From: Hydra vulgaris | Taxonomy: Eukaryota; Cnidaria; Hydrozoa; Anthoathecata; Hydridae | DNA length: 64,000 bases | Assembly: GCF_038396675.1 (NCBI RefSeq) | Contig: NC_088921.1 | Location: forward strand, 27,335,001 to 27,399,000 | Direction: 5' to 3' | Shown here: piece after piece, positions 12,229 to 24,974 of the stretch | Position numbering within the stretch: the stretch's first letter is position 1 | How the letters are laid out: each line of letters starts with the position of its first letter | The notes under the pieces: model-generated | The model's input: only the letters and a program-made list of their open reading frames with translations | What the model was told of the DNA's origin: nothing | The model's database searches: none | Position numbers and translations under genes: made by a program

Positions 12229-14075
12229 TTGAAGCAATATAATACAAAAATCTATTTGACAAAATACAAAAACCTATTTGAAAAAAAGAAAAAAACACAC
12301 AAAATTTCATACTATTCTAATCAAATACAAAAATTTAATGATGACTTAAAAAAGACATGGGACATTATGAAGGAGATTATTGGTAAATTTAAAAGTAAAT
12401 TTAATGTTAACGAAATGCCTTCTAGAGTAATAATTAATGAATGTGAATCAAACAACAAGCGAGATATTTCCAATAAATTTAACAAATACTTTGCCAACAT
12501 TGGTGCTGATCTTGTATCGAAAATTCAATGCCCAAATAATACATTTAAAAGTTACTTAACAGGCTCACACTGCTCTTAAATTTTAATGAAATAAATCAAC
12601 ACGAACTTGAAATAGCTATTAAATCACTTAAAATTAAGTCCCCAGGAATCGATGATATCTCTTTCAAAGTAGTGTCAGATGTTTTTGAGGAGATACATAA
12701 TCCAATTTACCAAATATTTAGTTCATCAATTTCAACAGGCATTGTACCTGATAAATTAAAAATTTCTAAAACTATACCAATCTATAAATCAGGAGAAACC
12801 AATTCTTTAAACAATTATAGACCAATCTCTATCCTTTTGGTATTCTCAAAACTTCTAGAGCGAATAATCTATAATAAATTAAACGAATATTTAAAAACTA
12901 ACAAATTTATCAATAAAGGTCAATATGGTTTTCAAAAGCTACACTCAACTGAGCATGCAATCTTTGACTTCTCAAATAGGATAAGTATATCATTTTTAAA
13001 AAAAAATTTACATTATGGATCTTTATTGATTTGTCAAAGGCATTTGACACCGTCAACCATGAGATTTTACTAACAAAAATGAAAAACTATGGTATAAAAA
13101 ATCAAGCTTTAAATTGGTTTAAAAACTACCTTAATAACAGACAACAGTGTGTTATTAGAGATAGAAAAAGCAACTCAAATTTACTAAAAACAAAATGTGG
13201 TGTACCCCAAGGTTCCATTCTTGCTCCTCTTTTGTTTCTTATTTATATAAACGATCTTCCAAACGCCTCTAATATCTTTAAAACTATAATATTTGCCGAC
13301 GATACAAACTTATTTTACTCGTCAAAGACAATCGAAGACTTCTATGAAAATACAAATGCTGAACTAAAAAAAGTTAACATATGGTTTAAATCAAATAAAA
13401 TATCCCTCAATATTGAAAAAATATACTATTTCACTCTAATCAATATAGCATATACTATTTCACTCTAATCAACAAATTAAAAAAATACCCTTGAACCTAC
13501 CAAACATAGAAACCAAAATATAGAAAATATAACCATCAAAAGAGCTCTGAATACAAAGTTTTTAGGAGTTCTAATTGATGAACACATCTCCTGGAAACCC
13601 CACATAAACTACATAAACAAAAAAAAATCAAAGAACATAGGTTTACTTGACAAGGCAAGACCATTTTTGTCACAAAAAAGTCTCAAACTTATCTACTTCT
13701 CATTCATACATAGTTATCTCATGTATGCCAATATAGCATGGGGCAGTACCCACATATCTAAATTACAACCATTTTACTTACGTCAAAAACACGCTTCAAG
13801 ACTAGTATACAACTAAAGCAAATATACTCATGCTCAACCCTTACTGGAACAAATGAACGCGCTAAATATACTCGAAATAAATATTTTTCAAAATATACTT
13901 TTCATGTTTAAATATAAAGTCTGGTTCCAGAACATTTTACAGCACATTTTTTTTAAAACAATAAAAATAAATGCAATACAAGAGCAACAGGCAACTTTAA
14001 GATACCTTTTGAAACAACAAAACTCTCAAAACTCTCAATTACATATCGTGGTCCCTATTTATTTAACAAATTAGT
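12229..14075 (+). pseudogene. Reverse transcriptase domain of the LINE
   Basis: Successive frames give LNNYRPISILLVFSKLLERI (about 12810), GQYGFQKLHSTEHAI (about 12920), FIDLSKAFDTVNHEIL (about 13022), CGVPQGSILAPLLFL (about 13196) and IIFADDTNLFY (about 13288), then FLGVLIDEHISWKPHI (about 13560) and FSFIHSYLMYANIAWG (about 13700). These are RT blocks 2 to 7 plus the thumb and C-terminal region of jockey/CR1-type elements. The FADD catalytic pair is intact. Stops and shifts near 12578, 13020, 13440 and 13815 inactivate it. An 18-bp motif (ATACTATTTCACTCTAATC) is duplicated near 13423 and 13451 and breaks the frame. Confidence 0.88.
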
Positions 14076-14797
14076 TTCCAGAAACGAATCACTATTAAAC
14101 TTGAACAACGAACACTCTCTGAAAAAAAAGCTAAAATCTAAAATAATCAAATTAAACAACTGTAAGAATTTTTTTTAAATTTGAATAAATAAAAAATAAA
14201 TGTAACTTAACTTTATTACAAATCGATAATAAAAATAATATTAATAACAAGGAATATATGTAACACGTATATATATACCACGTATGCAACTGATTTTTTA
14301 TGTGTATTACACGTCTAAGAAGTAGGTACTCGATGACAAGACTGACTTAAGTCTTCTGCGAGCTTTCTATGACTACAAATAAGTAGTTCTTTGTATCAAT
14401 CTTACACAAATTTTGTTTTTATCATATTTATACACTAACATTGTCTTGTATGGTGATAAACGTGGTAAATTAACTTATAGTGAAACATCTAAACTCTCCT
14501 CCAAAAAATCAGCAGATTATTTTTAATTATTGTATTTTTTATTTTAATTGGAGTAATATAGTGATATATTTCTCGGATTATTTTTACTTATACGTTATTA
14601 TATTGTTGTAATTGGTATTTATTTTATTCATGTCTCGGAGTTGTAAGCAAGTATATTTTTATTTACCTCATATATTTTGAACTATATAATTATGATTTAA
14701 ATTTGTATATCTTTACTGCCAATCAGTGATTGGTAACTTGTAATTACTTTGTAGTTGTAAAATAAAACATGCATAAAAAAAATATATATATATATAT

Positions 14798-17700
14798 CAG
14801 GCAACCAAAAAAGTTCATGCCGGTTTAACCACTAAGCGAACTAGGTGGCCGCCTAGGGCAGCAAGTTTTTTAGAGCGGCACTAAAATTATCTACATAAAA
14901 AATAAATATATTAAAAAGGTATTGCTAAAATCTTTTTAAATCTCTTTGAATTAAATTTAGGAGATTTGAAAAAGTGCTTTTTTAAATCGCGTCAAATAAA
15001 ACAAAAGAATCAACTTTGATACTTTTGTTTCATTTGACGCGATTTCCTTTTTCTTTTTTTACTTCTTACGCAGAACGAAATTTTGTAGCAATTAATACAA
15101 TGCAAAGTATATTTATATAAAATTTTAGCTCGTTCAACTTTATTGAGAAAATTGATTTTGCTGGCGTGTTTATTCAGAAATAATAAGAAACCAATTTTAA
15201 TTAAATATTCTATGATAGCAATTACGAAGTAGTGTAGTAACGAAGTAGTATAGTAACAAATTACCTGATTTATATCGTGTTTTATACTAATAGAGTGTTA
15301 TTATTTATATTTATGGAGCTTTAAAAGTTTTAAAATGTATCATTAAAATTTTTATAAAGAAGGAAAAATAATATTTTAATTTAAAGACATTAAAAATGCA
15401 CGAGGTGATCATTTTTATTATTTTTAGCATTTTCCTTTGTTATTTCAATCCGCGATAGCAGTAAGAAAAAAATTTCTGGTGCGCAATATCGTAAACGGCG
15501 GGCTTCAAATGATGGGTTTATAACAAAACAGGCTGGTTCTTTGTTAAAGTATCTATGTTCACCGCAGAGAAATGAAAATGGCATGAATGGTAGATGAATT
15601 AAAAAATCAAGTTGAAGCAGACAGGGAAGCCGATGAGACGACAGTATCAGAAGAGTTTGAATTACATAACGTAATACACGTAGCACACAAACAATCTGAA
15701 GTGCATAAAAATAATAAATTTTCTTGTCTATACGCTAACTATAGCGATCTGGCTATTTAGATCGTATTTGATGATGCGACCACTTTTGATAGAACATGGA
15801 CCAAAACAAGTGGATCAGTTTTACTTTCCTAAAGACAGTATGCAAAAAAAATTTTCAAAAAACCATCACAACTGCCGGCTTGTCAATGGAGATAAAGTTC
15901 GCAGACATTGGCTGCAGTATTCTGCAAGTAATGACTCTGTGTATTGCTTCTGCTGAAAACTGTTTAACAGTAGCACAACAACTGCGTCATCTCTTTTTTC
16001 AAATGGTTTACATGATTGGATAAACATGTCCGCAATTCTGTCAGGGCATAAGAAAAGCAGTGAACATCAAGCGAATTTTAGGTCATGGAAAGAGTTTGAG
16101 CTGCCACTGCCAAGCAATAAAACAACTGATGCCGAACATTTGCGTCTTGTTAAAAAAGAAGAACAATATTGGCAGCAAATCTTGAAACGGCTTATAGTTT
16201 TAGTTAGAGTTCTTGGTATGCAAAATCTTGCTTTTTGTGGAACACATGAGAAACTAAACACTGCTGATAACGGAAACTTTCTGAAATTTGTAGAACTTTT
16301 AGCTTTGTATGACCCACTTATGGATGAGCATCTTCGAAAGATTAAAGACAATGAAACACATGTACATTGCCTAGACAAAGACATACAAAATGAATTGATT
16401 CATCTTTTATCTAATGCAATCAAACAAAAAATTTTAACATCTGCTCGTGAGTCTTTTTCAATAATTATTGATTGCACACCTGATGCGGGTCATGTTGAAC
16501 AAATGACTATGATCATTCGCTTTTTGGATGTGATTTCAAATCGAGAAAATGGCATTGCAGCAACAGCATCTATAAGGGAACATTTCTTAGATTTTGTGCC
16601 TCTAAAGGAGACAACTGGTGCTGTTAAACTGAAACTATCATTAAGCAGTTAGGCAAGATGTCTTTATCTATTAAAAACTTACGCAATCAAGGATATGACA
16701 ATGGCAGAAATATGAGGACAAAAAATAAGGGTGTCCAACGAAGAATTTTAGATGTCAATCCCCGAGCTTTGTTTATTCCTTGCTGTGCACATACATTGAA
16801 TTTTGCTGTTAATGATGCTGTTAAATGTTGCTTACGTGTATATGTAATCTTTTCTGTATCAACTCGTCGCTGGGAAGTTTTAACACGACATGTTTCTAAT
16901 CTCTCTGTTAAACCACTGAGTGAAACAAGGTGGGAAAGCCGAATTGGTGCTTTAAAACCTCTCCGTTATCAACTTGGTGATATCTACGATGCTCTGGCAG
17001 AGATTGCGAACGACACAAATTTAACAGGAGCATCTGGTAATTCAATACGGATAGATCCACGGTTTATTACAAACGCTATTTCTAGTTTTAAATTTTTTAA
17101 GTCGTTTCTCTGGTTGTGTGGTACAACGTGTTATTTGAGATTAATATAACTAGTAAGCAACTTCAGCCAAAAGAAGTAGATATGCATGGCGCCATAAACT
17201 ATCCTAATAAAAATAAAGAAGTTTCTTGTAAATCACAAAAATGAAATGGAGTTTAAAAAAATACTAGTAGATGCAGTTGAAATTGCTGTCAGTTTAGAGA
17301 TAGCTGCACTTTTTGAACCCAAATCAAGCCGTATCAGGAGAAAAAATAAACAATTTACAAATGAAGGAGATGACAAACCTATTTAAGATCCAAAAGAAAA
17401 ATTAAAAATAAACTTTTACTTTGCTATTCTTGACAAAGCAATACAATTGGTTGAAGAAAGATTTACTCTTATACAAACAATAAGTTTGTTGTTTGGTTTT
17501 CTCTATGATGTTCACAGTTTAAAGAGTGTAACAAGCAAAGAAGTTATGGAACATTGCTTGAATCCTGAGAAAGCTATGCAACATGTAAGCTCCAAAGATA
17601 TCGATGCAGTTGATCTATGTAGTGAACTGAAATCAATTTCAAGACGAATTGTAAGGTGTAAAGTGTCATTAGATTTACAAAATTTTATATTAAACAATAA

Positions 17701-18154
17701 TCTAACAGATTGTGTCCCCAACACTGTTATAGTTTTAAGAATCCTATTGACACTTCTAGCCTCTGTGGCTAGTGGTGAGCGAAGCTTCTCAAAACTCAAA
17801 CTGATAAAAATATTTTTGAGAACGTTTATGCAGCAAGAAAGACTTGCTGGATTAGCTACTCTGTCAACATATAGTGAACATGATATTGCTAAAAACATTA
17901 GCCAGACGAAACTTGTTTCTACATTTGCAAAAACAAAAGCGCGAAAAGTAAAGTTTTAAAATTCTTTATTAATATATTATAAAGTTACATGAATATACGC
18001 TTCTTTATGATTATGGATGTATGTATTCTTCCAAATTTATATGCAAAATGTAATTAAAATAACTTAAGCATTCCATTGTGAAAGTAAGTTGGGAAGGGGT
18101 ACGGGCGCAGTGTGTCAGATTCGCCTAGGGTGCCAAATACTTTAACGCCGGCCC
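14798..18154 (+). mobile_element. hAT element with TTF/DUF4371-type transposase
   Basis: The right end, read outward-in on the minus strand, begins CAGGGCCGGCGTTAAAG. The left has CAGG at 14798, then after about 17 extra bases GCCGGTTTAACCACTAAG; both ends carry the sub-terminal word CCTAGG. CAGGG ends are typical of hAT. Both flanks are (TA)n, so the element landed in a TA microsatellite and the expected 8-bp duplication cannot be read. A 24-bp inverted repeat with one mismatch (14984-15007 / 15022-15045, core AAATCGCGTCAAAT) lies in the 5' leader. Confidence 0.78.
15466..17959 (+). pseudogene. hAT transposase, TTF zinc finger + DUF4371
   Basis: The N-terminal part (SGAQYRKRRASNDGF at 15475, then FYFPKD, RRHWLQYS and CFCCKLF-like cysteines up to 15960) is the TTF-type zinc finger. 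From 16026, 208 open codons cover the start of the RNase H-like core, including GNFLKFVELL and IIDCTPDAGHVEQMTMIIRF; the D of DCTPD is the expected first catalytic aspartate. From 16658 come YDNGRNMRTKNKGVQ, PCCAHTLNFAVNDA and LSETRWESR, the usual CxxH and RW blocks. The last segment (17447-17959) ends with SVASGERSFSKLKLIK, the dimerisation motif. Breaks near 16000, 16645, 17110-17270 and 17385 show a dead gene that keeps almost its full length. Confidence 0.88.
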
Positions 18155-18155
18155 T

Positions 18156-18220
<65 letters not shown>

Positions 18221-18261
18221 AATATATAAATATATATATTTATATATATGTATATATATAA

Positions 18262-18309
<48 letters not shown>

Positions 18310-18316
18310 CAATATG

Positions 18317-18356
<40 letters not shown>

Positions 18357-18363
18357 TGTATAA

Positions 18364-18406
<43 letters not shown>

Positions 18407-18487
18407 CATATATGTATATGTATATATATATACATATATATACATATACATATATGTAAAAATATATATATTTTTATGTATATATAA

Positions 18488-18551
<64 letters not shown>

Positions 18552-18567
18552 TATATATTTTTTTTAA

Positions 18568-18624
<57 letters not shown>

Positions 18625-18626
18625 AA

Positions 18627-18668
<42 letters not shown>

Positions 18669-18677
18669 TATTTACAA

Positions 18678-18744
<67 letters not shown>
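18155..18744. repeat. Long TA-rich microsatellite array
   Basis: About 590 bp of (TA)n interrupted by TATGTATA, AAATATA and TTTTTTTAAATA units. Both strands show long open frames of alternating Tyr and Ile; these are artefacts. Confidence 0.97.
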
Positions 18745-18747
<3 letters not shown>

Positions 18748-18819
18748 TTGTCACTGTACTAAAATATCAGTATTTAGTACCAATACCTGTCAAAATACTT
18801 GGTAATTGTTACCAAATTC

Positions 18820-19084
18820 GGTACCTTATTAAAGAAAGAATTAAACTGACCACAAACTAAATTATGCTCTCGAGTCTTAATTATAAGGGAAAGGAGGGGA
18901 GGGGGACAAATGGAGGGGGAGAGTTTAAACCCAGATCTAATAAACGGGGGAGGGATTTTATCATTTAAATAGGGTTTTTTATGCTGATGTAAATTTTATG
19001 CAGTGGCGAGAAATAAATCATAAGGTCATTTTTAACAAATCGCGATTTTAAAAGCATGTTTTATTTTTGTCATTGACTAAATAA
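18820..19084 (+). repeat. Repeat R1, left half of occupied copy
   Basis: Matches the reverse complement of 81-345. It includes a purine-rich AAGGAGGGGAGGGGG tract and ends with the duplicated target CTAAATAA (19077-19084). Confidence 0.78.
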
Positions 19085-22000
19085 TAGGGTATATCATACT
19101 TTTGCATGTTTTAATTTTCATTCAGTATGTCACTTTTCCTATGTATTCATAAACTCTGAGTTGAATGGTATGATTTATTTTGGTGAAAAAACAAGTCTAG
19201 CTACTGGGAAAACGTTTTTTAATTTTTAAAAAAATTGTGTTTTTTTACTAAATGATGACTGTTTATGTTATAAATGTACATAATAATTATTTAAAATATT
19301 GTTTAACCTTATGCCTAATTTTTATAATATGCTTTGAGTTTTTAACAAAATTATTTTGTGTATAAGTATCAGTTAATATTCAAATATACTTTGAAAATAT
19401 TATAATTACCATTTTAGATTTTATTTCAAATTAATTGCTATACTTGCTGTATTTATATCTTCCAGATTCATAATATATTAAAAAAAGAAAAATGGCATTA
19501 TCAGTTAGCAAGAAAACCAGAAAATCGATTAACACCAAACCAAGTGAGTATCTTGGAGGTCCTAAAAAGTTTCTCCAAACTGAATTTCCAACATTACGTG
19601 ATTGTTTGCAGCGATGTCTAGATCTGCAGCGAAACACAATACTAGTCTGTGAAAAAAATCCGCGTAACATATCAATGCAAGAAATTTTTTCTAATGTTGC
19701 TAATGAAGTTGCAGAACGGTGGCTTATTTCCAACACAGAATTTAAAGAACCCATAGTTTGTGGAACTAAAGCAATAGCACTAAGAATTAATAGAAGTTGG
19801 TCTGCATTCTCTAAGATAGCTCGACACAAATCTCAAAAGGCAAACAAAAAATGCTGGGAACCTAAACTTGATAAACTTTTAGATATTGCTTTTTGCAAAT
19901 GCAGAATCGTTTACTGCAGTGATAATGATGCCCCTTGCAACGAATCTTGTGATGACGGTGCTCATTGCTTTTGCAAATGTGACTTAAATTTAAGAATTCC
20001 TAAAAAAGAACTTATTTGGATAAAAACCCAGCGAGAAAAACAAGGCAGTGTTTCATGTATGCAAGAATTTGGTCTTGATCTTAAAGAGACTGCCAAACTT
20101 AGGCTAAAATGCTTACGCAAGTCAACTGATCAAGCAAGACTCACGCGACAACGTGAAGAAGCTTCAAAGTATAAGTTAGAATCATCAGTCTCTATTTATC
20201 CAACCGATGTTAGATTTGATGATGAAAGTACGGGTGTTACAATAGAAATTAATAATAATTCCAATGATGTGATAGTCAGTGATAGCGATAAAGTCAGTGA
20301 TAGCGAAGAGGACTCGACAATTGAAAATCAAGAGAGTTATGTTAAACTAAACTACCTTGATATTAGTAATGCTGTCGTTGCCTCTATCAGATTTGGTGTA
20401 TCATCGACTGCTACTGCTGCTATCATTAATGGTCTACTGAAAGGTATTATGAAGGCAGGGAAACTTGTTGAAAATAAAAAAAATCTCATATGTGATAGTA
20501 TGAAAGTTTTTCGTGCCAAAGAGTGTGCTATGAAGTATTCTAGAGTAGAAGAAAATTTCGACTGTGAAAGAAATATAATTACTGGAATTTTTGTAGATGG
20601 TAGAAAAGATAAAACTTTAGTTCTTATCCATGATAAACCACAGGCACCTTCAGAAAACAAATTATCAAAGAAAATCATATAACTGTGACAGAAGAGCCTA
20701 GAGGTCGCTACCTTACTCATTATACACCAAAACCTAAGTCAGAAATATCTAAACCAGCTAAGCAATGTGCTATTGGATTATTCGACTGGTTAATGGAAAG
20801 AGGTAAAGATCTTAATCTCCAACTAATTGGCAGTGATACAACAAATGAAATGTCTGGATGGAAAGGTGGAATGCTTCATTTTGTGGAAGAACTTCTCAAT
20901 CGAAAACTTTTTAGATCTTTTTGCTGGCTTCACATTAATGAGCTTCCATTCCGTCATATTATGGAAAAACTTGATGGACCAACTTCTTCAGATAAAGGAT
21001 GGAGTGAAGCAGTAGGTAAACTGTTTTCCAAAGTAGAAAATCTTGAAAGAATTACTAAATTTATGCCAATTCCGCTTCTGGAGCCTCTTGTTACTATAAG
21101 TGAAGATTTCTTAAAGCAAATGAGCACTGACAGTTTAGTCGCATGGAAGTATTTAAATGCAATATTGAAAGGAAAGCTCGATCCTGAAGTAGCAGCTCTT
21201 AAATGTGGTAGATTGTCTCACAGTCGATGGCTTACTTGTGGCATGAGATGCCTGCTTCTCTATATGAGTAAACATGATCTTGAACCTGCTAATGCAGAGA
21301 TCTTAAGACTGCTTGCAACTTCGGTGACTCAGGTTTATTTTCCTATGTTCTTTGAGATTAAAGTTAAGCATGATATTAAATATGGTTCTTGTCATCTTTT
21401 AAAGTTGTTTCAACTTTGGCAGAAGCAAGATGATAGGATTAAAGAAGCATCTAAACTTTATCTCAAAAGTGAATCTTGGTGGGCTCATCCTGAGAATATA
21501 CTTGTCTCACTTCTCTGTTCTGATAACTCAGAACAAAGGTTATTTGCCGTTGACATAATATTGGCAGTTAAGGCCGGAAGTGAACTTGGCTCAACTGATG
21601 TTAGACCATTTAAAGTTCCGCAAACAATAAACCTTGATGCTTGTGACATCAAAGAACTTATCGACTGGGAAAAAAGAGGTCATCACTGAACCAATTTTCA
21701 CTGCAAATATGTCGTTAGTCCAACTCAATGCATTGATAGTTTCTCCCATGCAGCTACCTCTATACTCATTACATACCCAAAGTTGCGAGAGAGCAGTCAA
21801 ATTAGTCACAGAAGCAGCTCAGTCAGTCTGTGGTTTGGATAAAAGAGATGGTTTTATAAGAACTCAATTGCGAAATCGTGAATTAATGCCTTTGTTTAAA
21901 TCAAGAAAAGACTTTAAGTAATTTATGTAATTACTAATTTAGTATTTTTGATTTTTATTTATACTTTGTTGTGCATAACATTAAATGTTAAATAAATACT

Positions 22001-22388
22001 TGGTTTTAATGTTGATTTTATAAGAATTTTGGGGAGCTAAAACAAAAATTAAGGTGATATATCTTGATCTTATAATCATAATAAAACTAATATTGATAGA
22101 AGGGAGGGGGGGGGAACGCGGAAGCCCTAGCCGTGCATTCTGGCTCAAGAATTCTGGAAGCTAAATTATAATTTTGTGTTTTATAACAAATGGTTTATTT
22201 TTTACCTAATATATTTTAATTTTTATTATTAATTGACTAAAAACATTTAAAAAAACCGGTAGCTAGACATCAATATTTTGCAAAAATATTATTATATTTG
22301 AATTCCTCGTACCCAAATACATAGGAATCCAAGCGTGCTAGTCAAAATTCTGAAAATTTAATTTTTGGCTCAAGTATGATATACCCTA
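19085..22388 (+). mobile_element. 3.3-kb DNA transposon, TAGGG ends, 8-bp target duplication
   Basis: The first 17 bases, TAGGGTATATCATACTT, are repeated exactly inverted at the right end (22372-22388). Weaker inverted similarity extends about 170 bp inward, including CCTATGTATT and TCTAGCTAC. Both sides carry CTAAATAA (19077-19084 and 22389-22396). The unoccupied R1 copy at the window start has this octamer once, which proves the boundaries. An 8-bp duplication with TAGGG termini fits hAT-like transposition. It carries one gene (19492-21921), broken only by two single-base shifts. Confidence 0.92.
19492..21921 (+). pseudogene. Transposase-like protein, unnamed family (GSDT / LHINELPFRH / SCERAVKLVTEA)
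   Basis: Starting at ATG 19492, 396 codons are open; a single-base shift near 20672 leads to TVTEEPRGRYLTH and another 330 codons, and a missing A in the run near 21673 leads to the last 83. The joined product is about 810 residues. It has a Cys-rich block (residues 140-165, CKCRIVYCS / CNESC / CFCKC), an acidic linker (about 255-280), QLIGSDTTNEMSGWKGG, CWLHINELPFRH, LSHSRWLTCGMR, WWAHPENIL, and a tail with LHTQSCERAVKLVTEAAQSV and RDGFIRTQL. I know this block order from many invertebrate and cnidarian proteins of unknown function. Spaced D, H and RW motifs suggest an RNase H-like transposase distantly like hAT; that is inference. The 8-bp duplication supports it. Confidence 0.8.
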
Positions 22389-22500
22389 CTAAATAATTAT
22401 ACTCTTTTTTTTGAGGCCAAATTTCACTGATCTTTTGTTAAGGATTCGAGAGTAATCATGCATAGTAGGCTGGGGTGAAAATAAAAGTTTGATTTCATAA
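22389..22500 (+). repeat. Repeat R1, right half of occupied copy
   Basis: Begins with the second CTAAATAA and continues TTATACTCTTTTTTTTGAGG, matching the reverse complement of the window start (54-75). Confidence 0.75.
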
Positions 22501-22680
22501 ATGGATTGGCAAATAGGTACGGTTTATTGTGATGAAGTTTACACTTTTTTTTATTTTCACCGCATCCTAATGTTTAGTGCAAAATGTCGTAAATTCCCAT
22601 TTTTAGCAAATACTTGAATTTTTTTTCTCAAAACATTTTAAATAAAATAAATAAAAATTTTTTCTGACGTTTCTTTCAAC

Positions 22681-24290
22681 TTTTTTTTTTTTTTTTTTAT
22701 AGTTTATTTCGTCATTTTCATAATAAGTTATTTACAAAATATTTTGAGTTGAAGAAATGACCGGAGCAGGCAGAAGACAAAAGTTTTATCATCTAGCCCC
22801 GTTGTATCGTTTACATTATCATAAATCATAAATTTTTACAATATCAATAAAATAATATAAATACTTTTAAATAAACATTTTACATTTTCTTACATATATA
22901 AAAAAAAAACAAATTATACATTCATAAAAATATATATGTATAAAAAAAAAAAAGAATTAAATATAAATTTTGATAAATAAGCAAAAATTATATGTTTTAC
23001 TTTTGAGCAAATGAAATAAAAGTTAAGAATTGAAAAAGAAGATTTTAAAAATAAAATAGAATTTGAGATATGTCATAATCAAGTAACTGTTTTTTTTTAA
23101 ATAACTTTGAAAATTTGAAGTGAAATTAAAGTTTTACTTTCAATTGGAAGGAATGAGTTCCACAATTGTGGCCCTCGGTATGCTATTGAGAAATTAGACT
23201 GTTTTAATAAGGTTTTTGGTACCTGATAGTTATGCAATGAATGCTTTGTTTGATATTTATGATTTATAATAACAAAAAGGTCGTCAAAAATAATTGGCAG
23301 CATACGATGTTAAAATCTAAACATGAATAAAAGAATATTGTGGATATTTAATTGATAATCATTAAGCACTCCAAGCTTTTTAAGCAGTGGATTGGCACTG
23401 GTGTATTTATTAGCATTTAATATAAGGCGGCTTGCTTGTTTTTGTTTATTCAAGATACGCTTTAATATTGATGGATAAATGCTGGCCCACGCAATATTAC
23501 AATAACTGATATAGCTATGGATAAACGAAAAGTAGATAAGTTTTAAGCAGTTTTTATCCAACATATGTCTTGTATTGTACATAATTCCAATACTCTTTAA
23601 AATTTTATTTTCTATTTAATTAATGTGGTCTTTCCAACTTACTTGTTCGTCAAGTAAAACGCCTGAAAATTTAATGCAGAATGTCCTTTGTAAATTAGTT
23701 TTTTCTATTGAAATATTTGGGAGTTTTAGGGGCAAAGTTTCAGATTTGGAGGGTTTAGAAAAAAGAATATATTTGCTTTTAGTTTTATTTAGAGAGAGTT
23801 TGTTGACCTTCAACCATTCATTGAGGTTGTCAAGCTCACGATTCATAGTGATAAAGATTGAGTCTATGTTTGAGTGGGTATAAAAAACCTGAGTGTCGTC
23901 AGCAAAAAGATTGAAACTTAATACACTAGAAGATAAGTAAATATCGTTTATATAGATAATAAATAATAAAGGCCCTAGAATAGATCCCTGTGGAACTCCG
24001 CAAGAAATGTTTTCTAGTTTCGTACAGGTTTTGTCATAAGATACACATTGTTTGCGATTATTAAAATAGGAAAAAAACCATTTATAATTATTATTTTTGA
24101 CACCATAATTTCTGAGTTTGTAAACAAGAATAGTATGGTCCACAGTATCGAAGGCCTTTGAGAGGTCAATAAAAACCCCAAGAGTATATTGGTTGTTTTC
24201 AAATTCGTTTAAAATTTCTTTAACTAATTTAATTACCGCATGTTCTGTCGAGTGCCCTTTTCTAAACCCGTACTGTAACTTATAGACTCA
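22681..24290 (-). mobile_element. 5'-truncated jockey/CR1-type LINE
   Basis: On the minus strand the element runs from about 24290, inside the RT domain, to a poly(A) tail seen as 18-20 T at 22681-22700. A roughly 400-bp AT-rich 3' untranslated region lies between. Truncation at the 5' side is the usual outcome of incomplete target-primed reverse transcription. I could not identify a target-site duplication. Confidence 0.82.
23097..24290 (-). pseudogene. Reverse transcriptase C-terminal half (truncated LINE)
   Basis: Reading from 24290 down: LQYGFRKGHSTEHAVIKL, then VFIDLSKAFDTVDHTIL, SCGVPQGSILGPLLFI, FNLFADDTQVFYT and LNEWLKVNKLSLN, then after a short gap FSFIHSYISYCNIAWAS (about 23510) and YRGPQLWNSF (about 23170). 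The FADD pair is intact and the main segment (24143-23616) is open for 175 codons. It is better preserved than the LINE at 11-14.8 kb, so it is probably younger, but short disruptions lie near 23600 and 23305. Confidence 0.87.
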
Positions 24291-24299
24291 AGTTTTTAA

Positions 24300-24970
24300 A
24301 TTTTATTTTTGTTTTGGTGTATGTAAATTGTGTAAATATTTGCTATTTTGCAAAAAAAAAAAGAAATATTAGAAAAGAGAGTTTTTGAGAAACGACTTAA
24401 TTCCTACTTATGATAGATTATTAGGAATTTCCAAATCATTCCAAATTAGGCTTTAACTGACGGTAATAATGCCATCAAAAAAGATATGAAGCGGTTTTTT
24501 CATTAAAAATTTTAGTTTTCATTTTCTTAGTACTATAACCGAAAAATCGTAAAACTGAATTATTCTTTTCAAAAAAAGGCTGTTGGCTAGTCGCTAATTT
24601 TAAACGCCTATGGGTTGAAATCGTTAATTTATCTTTATATACTATATTTAGTTTCAAGAAGAAAATTTAATTGGAAAAAAAATTTCATAAACTTAATACT
24701 TGTACAAGTTGTTTATGTTCAAAAAAGGAAAAAAGTCAACATGTTATAAACCAATCACTAAGAATCGAGTATGAAGCATTTAGACTTTTAAAAATATCAG
24801 AATTTTATTGGAGAATATCTATTCAAATATGACGGTTATGCTAAATTAATTGGGGTTGAGAAAATAATATAAGACAGATCATACAGAGCTTTTAAAATAA
24901 TCTTATAAAAACAATTTTTATATATGTGTTTTATATATTATCTTTACTTTATATATTTTTTATATTATTT
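24300..24970. other. AT-rich, no recognised gene
   Basis: A 60-codon minus-strand frame (24475-24657) has no recognisable motif. Otherwise I see nothing here. Confidence 0.4.
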
Positions 24971-24974
24971 TATA

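Larger units (their letters stand above)
11005..14785 (+). mobile_element. Jockey/CR1-type LINE, nearly full length but decayed
   Basis: Endonuclease, reverse transcriptase and a 3' non-coding tail occur in the order expected of an APE-type non-LTR retrotransposon. The tail (14165-14785) is AT-rich and ends in GCATAAAAAAAA next to a short (TA)n, consistent with a 3' A-rich end. The 5' boundary is uncertain; the first methionine is at 11005 and no upstream ORF1 protein was seen. Confidence 0.8.

Noticed and set aside
16067..16384. 105-codon minus-strand frame
   Set aside because: Antisense of the hAT transposase core at 16026-16652.
17512..17898. 128-codon minus-strand frame
   Set aside because: Antisense of the hAT C-terminal domain.
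14798..18154. 8-bp target duplication for the TTF-type hAT element
   Set aside because: Both flanks are TA microsatellite, so any match would be meaningless.
18142..18860. Long open frames on both strands with alternating Tyr/Ile codons
   Set aside because: Pure translation of the (TA)n microsatellite; low complexity and present in several frames at once.
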